Shown here piece after piece: positions 27,505 to 37,719 of a stretch of 64,000 bases of DNA. The stretch's first letter is position 1; every line of letters begins with the position of its first letter. The notes below the pieces were generated by a model. The model was not told where the DNA came from. It did not search any database and worked only from the letters and a program-made list of their open reading frames with translations. The DNA is from an uncultured Acidobacteriota bacterium (GTDB lineage: Bacteria > Acidobacteriota > UBA6911 > RPQK01 > JAJDTT01): contig CATOST010000022.1 of the NCBI GenBank assembly GCA_951812665.1, positions 1 through 64,000 of the forward strand, given 5' to 3'. The translations under genes were made by a program, and so were the position numbers.

Positions 27505-28686
27505 CTACAGCGACCGAGCCAGAAACTTCAGCGCTGCGGGGACGCCTCCCGGGCTGTGCGGCACGCCCGCCAGATCCAGCCCCATCTCCACGCCGCAGAG
27601 GGTGCCCGCCAACATCAGCTCGTTGAAGTCACCCAGGTGACCGATCCGGAAGACCCGCTTCCGAACTTTTCCCAGTCCCGTACCCAGAGACATGTCGAAA
27701 CGCTCCAGGATCAGCTTCCGCAACAGGTCTGCGTCGTGACCTTCGGGCAGGCGGACCGCCGTCAGCGAATCGGAGTACTCGCGCGGGTCGAGAGCCTGCA
27801 GTTCCAGGCCCCAGGCCCGGACCGCCGTCCGGGTGGCTTTGGCCAACCTGGAATGCCGGCCGAAGACGTTCTCCAGGCCCTCCTCCAACAGCATGTCCAG
27901 GGCCACATCCAATCCGTAAAGGAGATTGGAGGCGGGCGTGTAGGGGAAGAACCCCTTGGCATTTTCCTTCAACGCCGGCTTCCAGTCCCAGTAGGAGCGA
28001 GGCAACCGAGCCTCTTCGGCGACGGCCAGCGCTTTCTCGCTCAGTGCGTTCAATCCCAGGCCCGGAGGCAGCATCAGCCCCTTCTGCGAGGCGGCGACGG
28101 TCACGTCCACACCCCATTCGTCATGACGGTAGTCGATGGAACCCAGGGACGAGATGGTGTCCACCAGGAGCAGGGCGGGATGCCCCGCTCGGTCCATGGC
28201 CTGGCGAATCGCCGCCACATCGCTGGTGACCCCGGTGGAAGTCTCGTTGTGCACCATGCCCACGGCCCCGATTCGGTGGGAGGTATCCCGGGAGAGCCGG
28301 GACTCGACGTCCGCTGCATCGACTCCCCGGCGCCAGTCGCCCGGCGCCAGCTCGACCTCCAAACCCAGACGGCCGGCCAGTTGGGACCAGAGCACCGCGA
28401 AGTGACCGGTCTCGAACATGAGCACGCGGTCCCCGGGAGAGAGCGTGTTCACCAGGGCCGCTTCCCAGGCTCCGGTCCCGGAGGCGGGATAGAGGAGGAC
28501 CGGGCCCCGGGTCCGGAACACCTCCCGGAGACGGCGCAGGACGCGTCGCGTCAGACTCGCCAGTTCCGGCCCCCGATGGTCCTCGGTGGCGCGAGACATG
28601 GCGCGCAGAACCCGCTCGGGAACGTTGGTGGGACCTGGGATCTGCAGGAAATGGCGACCGGACCGGCGCCCCTTGGAGTCAGACAT
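27505..28686 (-). CDS. Class V aminotransferase (alanine/serine--glyoxylate aminotransferase-like)
   Basis: SGRHFLQIPGPTNVPERVLRAMSRATEDHRGPEL; PLP-lysine region ASQKGLMLPPGLGLNALSEKA. Start refined to MSDSKGRRSGRHF. Confidence 0.92.
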   Translation of the reverse strand: MSDSKGRRSGRHFLQIPGPTNVPERVLRAMSRATEDHRGPELASLTRRVLRRLREVFRTRGPVLLYPASGTGAWEAALVNTLSPGDRVLMFETGHFAVLWSQLAGRLGLEVELAPGDWRRGVDAADVESRLSRDTSHRIGAVGMVHNETSTGVTSDVAAIRQAMDRAGHPALLLVDTISSLGSIDYRHDEWGVDVTVAASQKGLMLPPGLGLNALSEKALAVAEEARLPRSYWDWKPALKENAKGFFPYTPASNLLYGLDVALDMLLEEGLENVFGRHSRLAKATRTAVRAWGLELQALDPREYSDSLTAVRLPEGHDADLLRKLILERFDMSLGTGLGKVRKRVFRIGHLGDFNELMLAGTLCGVEMGLDLAGVPHSPGGVPAALKFLARSL

Positions 28687-28731
28687 GGGGGCCACAGGAT
28701 AGCAGCGCCGTCGCCGCGAATACAGTTCGCC

Positions 28732-28888
28732 GGGAGCGGCGTGTTTCACGCGCCGATCTGGGAGCGGCGTGTTTCAGGCGCCGATCCCGTAAATGAACAC
28801 AGTGCTGAGGATTAGTGGGCGCCTGAAAGACGCCCTTCCCAGTGGGCGCCTGAAAGACGCCCCACCAGACGCCCCACCAGACGCTCCT
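28732..28888. repeat. Cluster of GGCGCCTGAAA-type hairpin repeats (two per orientation) plus short CCCCACCAGACG tandem
   Basis: gggagcggcgtgtttcacgcgccgatc / tgggagcggcgtgtttcaggcgccgatc, then gggcgcctgaaagacgcccttcccagtgggcgcctgaaagacgccccacc, then ccccaccagacgccccaccagacg. Confidence 0.85.
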
Positions 28889-28924
28889 CAGTGTATGGTA
28901 TTTGTAATGTACGCAGGTAATGCC

Positions 28925-30814
28925 ATGAAACAAGCGATCCTTTCCCTCTCCTTCATTTGGACCCTTCTCCCCCTCTCCGGACAGGAGATGGATCAGAAGG
29001 AGTACATCCGGGCCAACTACGGCAAGTTCGAGTACCGGATTCCCATGCGGGACGGGGTCCGGCTCTTCACCCCCGTCTACGTGCCCAACGACCGTTCCCG
29101 AACCTACCCGATCCTGCTCTACCGGACACCCTACAGTTCCCGACCCTATGGTCCGGACCGCTATCGTTCTTCACTCGGTCCGACCCCCGAGTTCGCTCGG
29201 GACGGATACATCTTCGTCTACCAGGACGTCCGGGGCCGGTACATGTCCGAAGGCGAGTTCGTCCAACTGACGCCCCATCTGACGGAGAAGAGCACCCCTC
29301 AGGACATCGACGAGAGCACCGACACCTACGACACCATCGAATGGCTCATCACCCACCTGCCGGGACACAACGGACGGGTGGGCCAGTGGGGCATCTCCTA
29401 CCCCGGTTTCTATACGGCGGCCGGGATGATCGATACCCACCCGGCCTTGAAGGCCGCCTCTCCCCAGGCCCCCGTTGGCGACTTCTATTTCGACGACTTC
29501 CACCATCACGGCGCCTTCTTTCTGGCGCATGCATTCAGTTTTTTCGCCCGGCACGCCAAACCCCGGCCCAAGCCCACCACCGAACCGTTGGTCCCCTTCG
29601 AATACGGAACGCCGGACGGATACCGGTTTTTTTTGGACCTGGGCCCCCTGTCCAACATCAACCGGGTCCACCTGAAGGGAGAGATCGAGTTCTGGAACCA
29701 GATGATGGAGCATCCCCGCTATGACGCCTTTTGGCAGAAGCGGGGCATCGTCCAGCATCTCAAGAACGTCCGTTGCGCGGTGATGACCGTGGGGGGCTGG
29801 TTCGACGCCGAGGATCTCTACGGTCCGCTCGAGATCTACCGTTCGGTGGAGCGGAACAACCCCGACATCTCCAACGTCCTGGTGATGGGCCCGTGGGCTC
29901 ACGGCGACTGGGGTCGGCGATCGGGTTCGGGCCTGGGCAATGCCCGCTTCGGCTTCGACACCTCCGATTTCTATCGGGAACGGATCATCCGTCCCTTCTT
30001 CCGCTACCACCTGAAGGGTGAGGGCAAGGCCGACCTCCCCGAGGCCTACGTCTTCGAAACCGGCGCCAACCGGTGGCGGACCTTCGATTCCTGGCCTCCC
30101 CCCTCGCTCAAGCCGTACCGCCTCTACCTCCGGGGCCAGGGGAAACTTTCTCCTCAGCCTCCCGAGACCGGTCAGGAGGGGTTCGACGAATTCGTGAGCG
30201 ATCCGGCCAAGCCGGTCCCCTTCAGCCAGGACATCTCCCCCGGGATGACCCGGGAGTACATGACCGACGACCAGAGATTCGCGGCGCGGCGTCCCGACGT
30301 CCTGGCTTATCAGACCCCGGTGCTGGAACAGGACCTGACCCTGGCCGGACCGCTGGAGGCCGAACTCTGGGTCTCCACCACGGCCGGGGACGCCGACTGG
30401 GTGGTGAAGCTCATCGACGTTCTCCCCGACTCGGCCCCGGACAACCAGCCCAATCCCAGGCGAGTTCGAATGGGGGGCTACCAGATGATGATCCGGAGTG
30501 AAGTGATCCGTGGGCGTTTCCGGAATTCCTACGAGCACCCGGAGCCGTTCGAGCCGGGCCGCCCGACCCAGGTCCGGCTTCCCCTGCAGGACGTCTTCCA
30601 CACCTTCAAGGCGGGACATCAGGTCATGGTCCAGATTCAGAGCAGCTGGTTTCCCCTGGTGGACCGGAACCCCCAGAAGTACGTCCCCAACATCTTCAAG
30701 GCGGGCGATGAGGATTTCATCCGGGCGACCCACCGGGTCTACCGTTCCCCCCGGCATCCCACCCAACTGAAGCTGGGGGTGATCGAGCCGGCGGACCGCG
30801 CCCCGGAGCATTGA
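28925..30814 (+). CDS. CocE/NonD (X-Pro dipeptidyl-peptidase S15-like) family hydrolase
   Basis: MRDGVRLFTPVYVP...YIFVYQDVRGRYMSEGEF...GHNGRVGQWGISYPGFYTAAGMIDTHPALKAASPQAPVGD. Start refined to MKQAILSLSF. Confidence 0.93.
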   Translation: MKQAILSLSFIWTLLPLSGQEMDQKEYIRANYGKFEYRIPMRDGVRLFTPVYVPNDRSRTYPILLYRTPYSSRPYGPDRYRSSLGPTPEFARDGYIFVYQDVRGRYMSEGEFVQLTPHLTEKSTPQDIDESTDTYDTIEWLITHLPGHNGRVGQWGISYPGFYTAAGMIDTHPALKAASPQAPVGDFYFDDFHHHGAFFLAHAFSFFARHAKPRPKPTTEPLVPFEYGTPDGYRFFLDLGPLSNINRVHLKGEIEFWNQMMEHPRYDAFWQKRGIVQHLKNVRCAVMTVGGWFDAEDLYGPLEIYRSVERNNPDISNVLVMGPWAHGDWGRRSGSGLGNARFGFDTSDFYRERIIRPFFRYHLKGEGKADLPEAYVFETGANRWRTFDSWPPPSLKPYRLYLRGQGKLSPQPPETGQEGFDEFVSDPAKPVPFSQDISPGMTREYMTDDQRFAARRPDVLAYQTPVLEQDLTLAGPLEAELWVSTTAGDADWVVKLIDVLPDSAPDNQPNPRRVRMGGYQMMIRSEVIRGRFRNSYEHPEPFEPGRPTQVRLPLQDVFHTFKAGHQVMVQIQSSWFPLVDRNPQKYVPNIFKAGDEDFIRATHRVYRSPRHPTQLKLGVIEPADRAPEH

Positions 30815-30855
30815 CTCCCTCTGGCAGGCGTGGCTAAATTGTTGAAAAGTAAATA

Positions 30856-32217
30856 ATGTTTCGCTTGGACACTCCGCGCCCGGTTCCCTTCTGCGACGGC
30901 CTCAGCCGGCGGGATTTTCTCCATGCCGGCGCGCTGTCCTGCCTGGGTCTGAGCCTCGCCGACCTCTGCAGGCTGGAGGCCCGGGGCGCCGTGGACCGGA
31001 GCCGCGACGTCAACTGCATCTTTCTCTTCCTGGTGGGCGGCCCGTCCCAGATGGACACCTGGGACCTGAAGCCGGAGGCGCCGTCCGAGATCCGCGGGCC
31101 CTACCGGCCCATCCCCACCAACGTTCCCGGGATCCGGATCTCGGAAATCTTTCCCCGAATGGCCCGCCATGCGGACCGCTACGCCCTGGTTCGATCCTTC
31201 CATCACAATGTGCCCGCCCATCCCCTGGCCCACTATCTGGTCCAGACCGGCCAGACCTTCTCTCCCGGGATCGTCTACCCCAATCTGGGCTGTGCCGCCG
31301 GTTTTCTGAAGGGCGCCGAATCCGAGTTGCCCCCCCATCTGGTCCTTCCCATCCCGCTGACGTCCCGCAAGGGACAGTCCGCCGGTTTTCTGGGCAAGAC
31401 CCATGATCCTTTCCTGATCCACTCGGACCCCTCGCGGGACGATTTCCGGATTCAGGACCTGGTTCCGCCGGAGTACGTCTCCGCCATCCGGGTGGAACGG
31501 GCCCGAGCCTTCCGGCACGTGGTCGACCGGGCATTCCGGACCTTCGAAGAGGGCAGCGCCGCGACCCGGCTACTCGATTCCGCTTACCACCAGGCCTACA
31601 GCATTGTTTCCTCGGCCCAGGCCCGGGCGGCCTTCGACCTGAAGTCGGAGGAAGACCAGTTGCGGGACCGCTACGGGGGGAACCGGTTTGGCCAGAGCTG
31701 CCTGCTGGCGCGGCGTCTGGTGGAAGCAGGGGTCCGCTTCGTGACCATCAACATGTTCGACGATTTCGGGGGCGGCGTCTCCTGGGACGTTCACGGTTCG
31801 TCTCCCTTCAGTCCCATCACCGAGCTGGACAAGCTGGGACCCATGTTCGACAACGCCTTCACCTCCCTGATCGAGGACCTCCACGACCGGGGCCTGCTGG
31901 AGCAGACCCTGGTGGTGGCCATGGGAGAATTCGGAAGGACTCCCAAGATCAACCCGGCCGGGGGGCGGGACCACTGGCCGTCGGTCTCGACCATCATCCT
32001 GGCAGGAGGAGGCATCCGGGGCGGGCAGGTGGTCGGTTCCTCGGATCGAATCGCGGCGGAACCCCGCGATCGGCCCGTGGGACCCCAGGAGGTCCTGGCC
32101 ACCATCTACAAGGCCCTGGGGATCGACCTCCATACCGAGCTCCCCGGTCCCCAGAGCCGGCCCATTCCCATCGTGGACATCGGCGTGGAGCCGATTCACG
32201 AGCTCTTTGGCGGCTGA
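30856..32217 (+). CDS. DUF1501 family protein
   Basis: SRRDFLHAGALSCLGLSLADL; NCIFLFLVGGPSQMDTWDLKPEAPSEIRGPYRPI; GEFGRTPKINPAGGRDHWP. Confidence 0.95.
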   Translation: MFRLDTPRPVPFCDGLSRRDFLHAGALSCLGLSLADLCRLEARGAVDRSRDVNCIFLFLVGGPSQMDTWDLKPEAPSEIRGPYRPIPTNVPGIRISEIFPRMARHADRYALVRSFHHNVPAHPLAHYLVQTGQTFSPGIVYPNLGCAAGFLKGAESELPPHLVLPIPLTSRKGQSAGFLGKTHDPFLIHSDPSRDDFRIQDLVPPEYVSAIRVERARAFRHVVDRAFRTFEEGSAATRLLDSAYHQAYSIVSSAQARAAFDLKSEEDQLRDRYGGNRFGQSCLLARRLVEAGVRFVTINMFDDFGGGVSWDVHGSSPFSPITELDKLGPMFDNAFTSLIEDLHDRGLLEQTLVVAMGEFGRTPKINPAGGRDHWPSVSTIILAGGGIRGGQVVGSSDRIAAEPRDRPVGPQEVLATIYKALGIDLHTELPGPQSRPIPIVDIGVEPIHELFGG

Positions 32218-34658
32218 TGATCTGGCTATCCTGTCTCCTGGCGGGGACGATACTCCAAGCCGAGTCCGAGCCGATCAGGCTGCTCCCAGAGGAAATCGTC
32301 CTCTCGGGACCCAGAGCCACCCAACGGTTGCTGGTGGTGGAGTCGGTGGGCGGCGAGGGATCGATCCGGGACTGGACAGATGAAGCGCGTTTCGTGGTTG
32401 TGGACCCGGCGGTGGCTGCGATGCAGGGACCGGCCACGGTCGCTGCCGTCTCGGACGGAAGCACCACCCTCCAGGCCCATCTGCCGGACGGTCGGAAGGC
32501 GAGTGTCCGGATCCGGGTCCTGGAAACCGCAAAACCCTTCCTCTGGAGCTTTCGGAACCACGTGCTGCCGACTCTCACCAAGGCCGGCTGCAATTCAGGC
32601 CCCTGCCACGGCGCGGCCTCGGGGCAGAACTTCCTGAAGCTGAGCCTGAGGGGCTACGCTCCCGAAGCCGATCATGCGGCGCTCACCCGGGAGGGAGCGG
32701 GACGGCGAGTCCTGACGCTGCAACCGGCTCGAAGCCTCATGCTCCTGAAGCCCACCCTGGCGGTTCCCCACGGTGGAGGCCGGCGCCTGGCGGTGCCCTC
32801 CCGGAACTACCAGGTGCTGTCCGAGTGGATTGCCACGGGAGCCGCACCCCCGAGGCCGACGGATCGGCGGGTCGCAAGCCTCCGGATGCTCCCGCTGCGC
32901 CTCCGGCTCCAACCCGGGCAACGGCATGGGCTTCTGGTTCAGGCCGTCTTCGACGACGGGTCCCGGGAGGACGTGACCCACTGGGCCAAATACTCCTCCA
33001 CCGACTCGGGCATCCTCAGCGTGGACGAGACGGGAGCGGCGGAGGCCCGGGGCCCGGGAGAAGCGTCCGTCTCCGTCTCGTACCTGGATCAAGTGGCCTC
33101 CGCCCGGGTCACGATTCCAGTGCAGGAAGGGCCCGGCCCGGACGCCTACGCCCGGGCTCCCCGCCACAACCGGATCGACGATCTGGTCCTGGAAAAGTTG
33201 GCAGACCTGCGGCTTCCACCCTATCGCCTCTCCAACGACCATCATTTCGTCCGCCGAGCCTATCTGGACGCCATCGGAGTCCTGCCCGGCATCGGGGAGG
33301 CGCAGCGGTTCGTTCGGGACACGAATCCGGACAAGCGGGCTCGGCTGGTGGATTCGCTGCTGGAGCGGCCCGAGTTCGTGGACTACTGGACCTACAAGTG
33401 GTGCGACCTGCTGCTGGTCTCCAGCAGCAAGCTGAAGTCCCCGGCCCACCGGATCTTCTACGACTGGATCCGCCGGAACGTGGCCGAGAACAAGCCCTGG
33501 GACCGCTTCGTCCGGGAGATCGTCACCGCCTCAGGGAGCAACTACGGCAACGGCGCCGCCAACTACTGGGTGATGCACGACGAGGCCACCAAGGCGACGG
33601 AGAACATCACCCACACCTTTCTGGGAATCTCCGTGGCCTGCGCCCGCTGCCACAATCACCCCTTGGACAAATGGACGCAGGAGGACTACTACGGGCTCTC
33701 CAGCTTCTTCTCCCGGGTGGGTCGCAAACCGGGAGACCGGGGAGACGTGGTCATCTTCGAGAGCCCGACCGGAGAGGTCCCCTTCCCGGGACGTCAAGGC
33801 GCGCTTCCTCCACGTCCGCTGGAGGGGGGCCCTCTGGCCGAGAACGCCCCCGGCAGCCGGCGGGAAAATTTCGCCGAGTGGTTGACCTCGCGGGAGAACC
33901 GCTACTTCCTGCGGGCTACGGTGAACCGGATCTGGCACCACTTCCTGGGCCGGGGGCTGGTGGAGCCGGTGGACGATCTCCGGCAGACCAACCCCGCTTC
34001 CAACGAAGACCTGGTGGACGCCTTGATCCGGGACTTCACGGCGCACGGCTTCGACCTCCGTCACCTGATCCGGACCATCATGAACTCGGCGACCTACCAG
34101 GCCGGCGCCGGAGGCGGGGGTCCGCCGGAACTGGCGGAGAAGTACCACTCGCGCTTCCGCGTCCGGCGGCTGCCCGCGGAAGTGATCCTGGACATGATCT
34201 GCCAAGTCACGGGCGTCCCGGAGCGCTTCCCCGGATTTGCCCCCGGTACCCGGGCCCTTCAACTCCCGGACACCCGGGTCGCCTCCAACTTCCTCTCCAC
34301 CTTCGGCCGGCCGCCACGGGAGATCAACGCCCATGCCGAGCGGGTGAAGGAGCCCACGGTGAACCAGGCCCTTCATCTGATTCATGGAGAAGGGCTTCAC
34401 CGGAAGCTCCAATCGAAGACCGGTGTTCTGAACCGGTCGCTGGAGCAGGGGCTCTCCCGGCAGGAGGTGATCCGGAACCTGTACTGGGCCGCCCTGAGCC
34501 GGCCTCCGACCGGGAATGAGATGAGGGAGTTGCTGGAAACTCTGGGTCCCGCCGCTTCCACATCCTCCGGGGACGAAACCTCGGACCTGGATCGGAGCGG
34601 GCTGGTGGACCTGGCCCTGGGAATCATTACCAGCAAGGAATTTCTCTTCAACCACTGA
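32217..34658 (+). CDS. DUF1549/DUF1553 protein with N-terminal Ig-like domain and CNSGPCH motif
   Basis: LTKAGCNSGPCHGAASGQNFLKLSLRGY; FVRRAYLDAIGVLP; ISVACARCHNHPLDKWTQEDYYGLSSFFSRV; LLYWAALSRPPT-type C-terminus. TGATG overlap with upstream gene. Confidence 0.93.
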   Translation: MIWLSCLLAGTILQAESEPIRLLPEEIVLSGPRATQRLLVVESVGGEGSIRDWTDEARFVVVDPAVAAMQGPATVAAVSDGSTTLQAHLPDGRKASVRIRVLETAKPFLWSFRNHVLPTLTKAGCNSGPCHGAASGQNFLKLSLRGYAPEADHAALTREGAGRRVLTLQPARSLMLLKPTLAVPHGGGRRLAVPSRNYQVLSEWIATGAAPPRPTDRRVASLRMLPLRLRLQPGQRHGLLVQAVFDDGSREDVTHWAKYSSTDSGILSVDETGAAEARGPGEASVSVSYLDQVASARVTIPVQEGPGPDAYARAPRHNRIDDLVLEKLADLRLPPYRLSNDHHFVRRAYLDAIGVLPGIGEAQRFVRDTNPDKRARLVDSLLERPEFVDYWTYKWCDLLLVSSSKLKSPAHRIFYDWIRRNVAENKPWDRFVREIVTASGSNYGNGAANYWVMHDEATKATENITHTFLGISVACARCHNHPLDKWTQEDYYGLSSFFSRVGRKPGDRGDVVIFESPTGEVPFPGRQGALPPRPLEGGPLAENAPGSRRENFAEWLTSRENRYFLRATVNRIWHHFLGRGLVEPVDDLRQTNPASNEDLVDALIRDFTAHGFDLRHLIRTIMNSATYQAGAGGGGPPELAEKYHSRFRVRRLPAEVILDMICQVTGVPERFPGFAPGTRALQLPDTRVASNFLSTFGRPPREINAHAERVKEPTVNQALHLIHGEGLHRKLQSKTGVLNRSLEQGLSRQEVIRNLYWAALSRPPTGNEMRELLETLGPAASTSSGDETSDLDRSGLVDLALGIITSKEFLFNH

Positions 34659-37072
34659 TGCGGACTCACGCCGGCTGCCTGACACTCAGTCTATTGCTCC
34701 AGGTTCCCGGGTTCCCGGCCGGGGAACACGCTGCCGGACTGGAATTCTCGCCCTCCCCCATCGTCTATCAGGTCAGCCCCCTGGGAGCCCAGGTCGGCAC
34801 AACTACCTGGATAACCGTGGAGGGAATCAATCTGGAGGAATCGCCTCGCCTCATCTTCGGCCGGAAGGGGGTCGAGTCCACCGTCACGGAGATCGAACCG
34901 GCTCCCAATCCTCCCTATCGAACCCCCCGGCAACGGGTCCGGATTCGGCTGGACGTGGATTCCGAGGCGGAGATCGGAAGCCATGGATTCCGGATAAAGA
35001 CCCGTTACGGAACCAGCAACTGGGTGCGCTTCGCCCTGGGAACGCTGCCCCAGATCGAAGCCATGGAGCCTGCGGAGAAACACCCGGATGGCCGCGCAAT
35101 CACGCTGCCGGTCACGGTAGAGGGGCGGCTCGGCCGGGGAACCCGGGGAGACGTTTTCCGCTTCCGGGCCGAGTCGGGACAGGAACTGGTTTTCCGGGTG
35201 GAGGCGTCCGCCCTGGGATCGCGGCTGGACTCGGTGCTGGAGCTCAGGGACGGCGAGGGCCGGGTTTTGGCCCGAAACGACAACTTCTTCCCCGGGAGCG
35301 TGGACTCGGTATTGGCCTACACCTGTCCACGGGACGACGAGTACCAGCTTCGGATTTTCGATCGGGGGGGACGGGGCGGCCGCGCTTTCGCCTATCGTCT
35401 GACCCTGGGCGAGTTCCCCTTCCTGACGGGCGTCTTCCCCCTGGGGTTGCGCCGGGGGAGCCGGGAAGAGCTGGCCGTCACCGGCCACAACCTGGGAGAC
35501 CGGACAACGATCCGAGGGGACGATCTCCCTCCGGACTCAGGGAAGAACACGCTCCAGGTCCGGCTCCAAACCCTCCTGGGGCCGAGCCTCAACACCCTGC
35601 CCGTGGCTCTGGGAGATGCCCCGGAGGTGCTGGAGGAGGAACCCAACGACACGGCGGCGACAGCGCAGACCCTCCCGGTTCCGGTGACGGTGAACGGCCG
35701 GACCCGCGCTCGCGGCGACCAGGACTTGTTTTCTTTTTCGGCTCGCCGGGGCGAGGCTCTGGTTCTGGAAGTCCGGGCCCGCCGCCTCTGGTCTCCTCTG
35801 GACTCGGTTCTCCAGGTGCTGGACGCGGCGGGACGTCCGGTTCCCGGGGCCGTCCTGGAAGTGTTGTCCGAAGACTTTCACGACGGCAGGTTGAACGCGA
35901 GCAATCTCTTGCTGAACCGCTTCGGACTGAAGGACGACACCCGCTACTACCCTCTGGATTACGTTCTCCTGGACCGGAGGGAGCTGATCCGGCTGGAACG
36001 CTCCATTCGGCGGGCGGACCATTTTTCGGTCGCCCAGGGCATCCTGGGAAAGCGGATCAGCTGGCTGGGGACGGACCCTCAGAACCACCCCGTCAACGGA
36101 AGCGTCCACAAGATCCTGGTGCGAGATCCCGGCACTCCCGTGAACGAGGAACTCTATCCTGCCATGACCCTCCCCTACCGGAACGACGACGGCGGGCCTC
36201 TGACGGGGAAAGACTCCTATCTCCTGTTCCGGGCTCCGGAAGACGGAACCTATCTGGCCCACCTGGGCGGCCTGGGCGGCGCCGGAGGGCCCCGGCATGC
36301 GTACCGCCTCACCATCCGGCGGGCCAAACCCAACTTTCGGCTTTTTCTGGACGACGGATTTCTGCTCTATATTGACGGACGGGCCACCGGTGCGCGAAAC
36401 CCCAACGTCCCCCGGGGAGGAAGCGTGCCCCTGACCGTCGCGACGGCCCGCATGGAGGGGTTCGAGGGTCCCGTTCGGGTCCGGGTGGTGGATCTGCCTC
36501 CGGGATTTCGCGCCACCGAGGGGCTGATCCGGCCTCGGGAGATGATCACCACCCTGGTTCTCTCAGCCCAGGAAACCGCTCAGGAGCCGGAGGAACCGGT
36601 ACGACTCCGAGTAGTGGGAGACGCGGTCATCGGCGGTCGGACCGTCAGCCGAGTCGCCGCCGACCCGGCGGAGCCCCTGAATCTCGTCTCCCTGGCGCCC
36701 AGCCCTCCCATCGTTCCCCGGATCGAACCGCCCAATCCGGTCATCCGGCCCGGCGAGAACATCCGGTTGACCATTCACATCCAGCGGAATCATGGATTTC
36801 GGCTGGACGTGCCCTTCATCCTCCAGAACCGGCCGGCCGGAATCTGGGTCGAGGACAGCGGTTCCAACGGAATCGTAATCTCAAAGGACGAGACGAGCCG
36901 GACGCTGACGCTGAGAGCGGATCCCTGGGTCGAGCCCATGACCTTTCCGCTTCTGGCCGTGGGGCGGATCAAGAGCGAGGCGGTTCGCAAGCGGAGGAGC
37001 GGGGCCAAAGTGGAGTCGGCCGATTACACCACCCTGCCCCTACTGGTCAGGGTGGCGCCCCGGGCGGAGTGA
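34658..37072 (+). CDS. Secreted protein with bacterial pre-peptidase C-terminal (PPC) domains
   Basis: GDVFRFRAESGQELVFRVEASALGSRLDSVLELRDGEGRVLARNDN and QDLFSFSARRGEALVLEVRARRLWSPLDSVLQVLD repeats; TGATG overlap with upstream gene. Confidence 0.88.
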   Translation: MRTHAGCLTLSLLLQVPGFPAGEHAAGLEFSPSPIVYQVSPLGAQVGTTTWITVEGINLEESPRLIFGRKGVESTVTEIEPAPNPPYRTPRQRVRIRLDVDSEAEIGSHGFRIKTRYGTSNWVRFALGTLPQIEAMEPAEKHPDGRAITLPVTVEGRLGRGTRGDVFRFRAESGQELVFRVEASALGSRLDSVLELRDGEGRVLARNDNFFPGSVDSVLAYTCPRDDEYQLRIFDRGGRGGRAFAYRLTLGEFPFLTGVFPLGLRRGSREELAVTGHNLGDRTTIRGDDLPPDSGKNTLQVRLQTLLGPSLNTLPVALGDAPEVLEEEPNDTAATAQTLPVPVTVNGRTRARGDQDLFSFSARRGEALVLEVRARRLWSPLDSVLQVLDAAGRPVPGAVLEVLSEDFHDGRLNASNLLLNRFGLKDDTRYYPLDYVLLDRRELIRLERSIRRADHFSVAQGILGKRISWLGTDPQNHPVNGSVHKILVRDPGTPVNEELYPAMTLPYRNDDGGPLTGKDSYLLFRAPEDGTYLAHLGGLGGAGGPRHAYRLTIRRAKPNFRLFLDDGFLLYIDGRATGARNPNVPRGGSVPLTVATARMEGFEGPVRVRVVDLPPGFRATEGLIRPREMITTLVLSAQETAQEPEEPVRLRVVGDAVIGGRTVSRVAADPAEPLNLVSLAPSPPIVPRIEPPNPVIRPGENIRLTIHIQRNHGFRLDVPFILQNRPAGIWVEDSGSNGIVISKDETSRTLTLRADPWVEPMTFPLLAVGRIKSEAVRKRRSGAKVESADYTTLPLLVRVAPRAE

Positions 37073-37090
37073 TGCGGTCCGGAAATCACC

Positions 37091-37714
37091 TCAAAAACCG
37101 ATGGTCCGGTTTCCGGGCAGCAGAACCTGGCCGCCGATGAGCCGGTTGCCGCTCTTCTTGCTTTTCAGATAGAAGAAACCTTCCACGGTCTGGCCCGGAC
37201 CCACGTTGGCCGCCTGGATCTCGTACCGGTCCAACAACTCCCGGAGTTCCTTCACTTTGCCGACGTGGATGATGCCCGGGCCGCCCCCGCCACCGATCGT
37301 GGTCCTCCTCTCCCCGTAAGGACGCCGGCGGGGACTGAAGACGGGTCCGCCGGCCGAGGTCCGCAGGTTGACACCCCGGCCGCCGCCACCACCCTGATAG
37401 TACTTGACCATCTTGGGAGTGAGCTCGGCGGCGCCGACGCGTTTGAGGGTCTTCCCCTTGGGATCGTGGACCGTCATTCGTTCGGGGTCCAACGAGAAAC
37501 CGGCGGTGGAAGCGTTGCGGACCTGAACCCGGACGACGGCAAAACCCTCATGGAACACCTGGTAGGGGAAGTCGTCCGGAAGATCTCTCCGGACCATGGA
37601 GGCGGCCGAAACGAAGATCCCCTTCTCGATTTCCACCTCGTCCGCCTGGACCGTCCCGGACAGAAGGAAAAGGGTGGCGGCAAGGATCGTGCTGACGGAC
37701 AGTGTCTTTCTCAT
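37091..37714 (-). CDS. Secreted hypothetical protein
   Basis: Start refined to MRKTLSVSTILAATLFLLSGTVQADEVEIEKG (signal peptide); the track ORF extension to 38323 is antisense to the next gene. Confidence 0.75.
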   Translation of the reverse strand: MRKTLSVSTILAATLFLLSGTVQADEVEIEKGIFVSAASMVRRDLPDDFPYQVFHEGFAVVRVQVRNASTAGFSLDPERMTVHDPKGKTLKRVGAAELTPKMVKYYQGGGGGRGVNLRTSAGGPVFSPRRRPYGERRTTIGGGGGPGIIHVGKVKELRELLDRYEIQAANVGPGQTVEGFFYLKSKKSGNRLIGGQVLLPGNRTIGF

Positions 37715-37719
37715 GGCAT

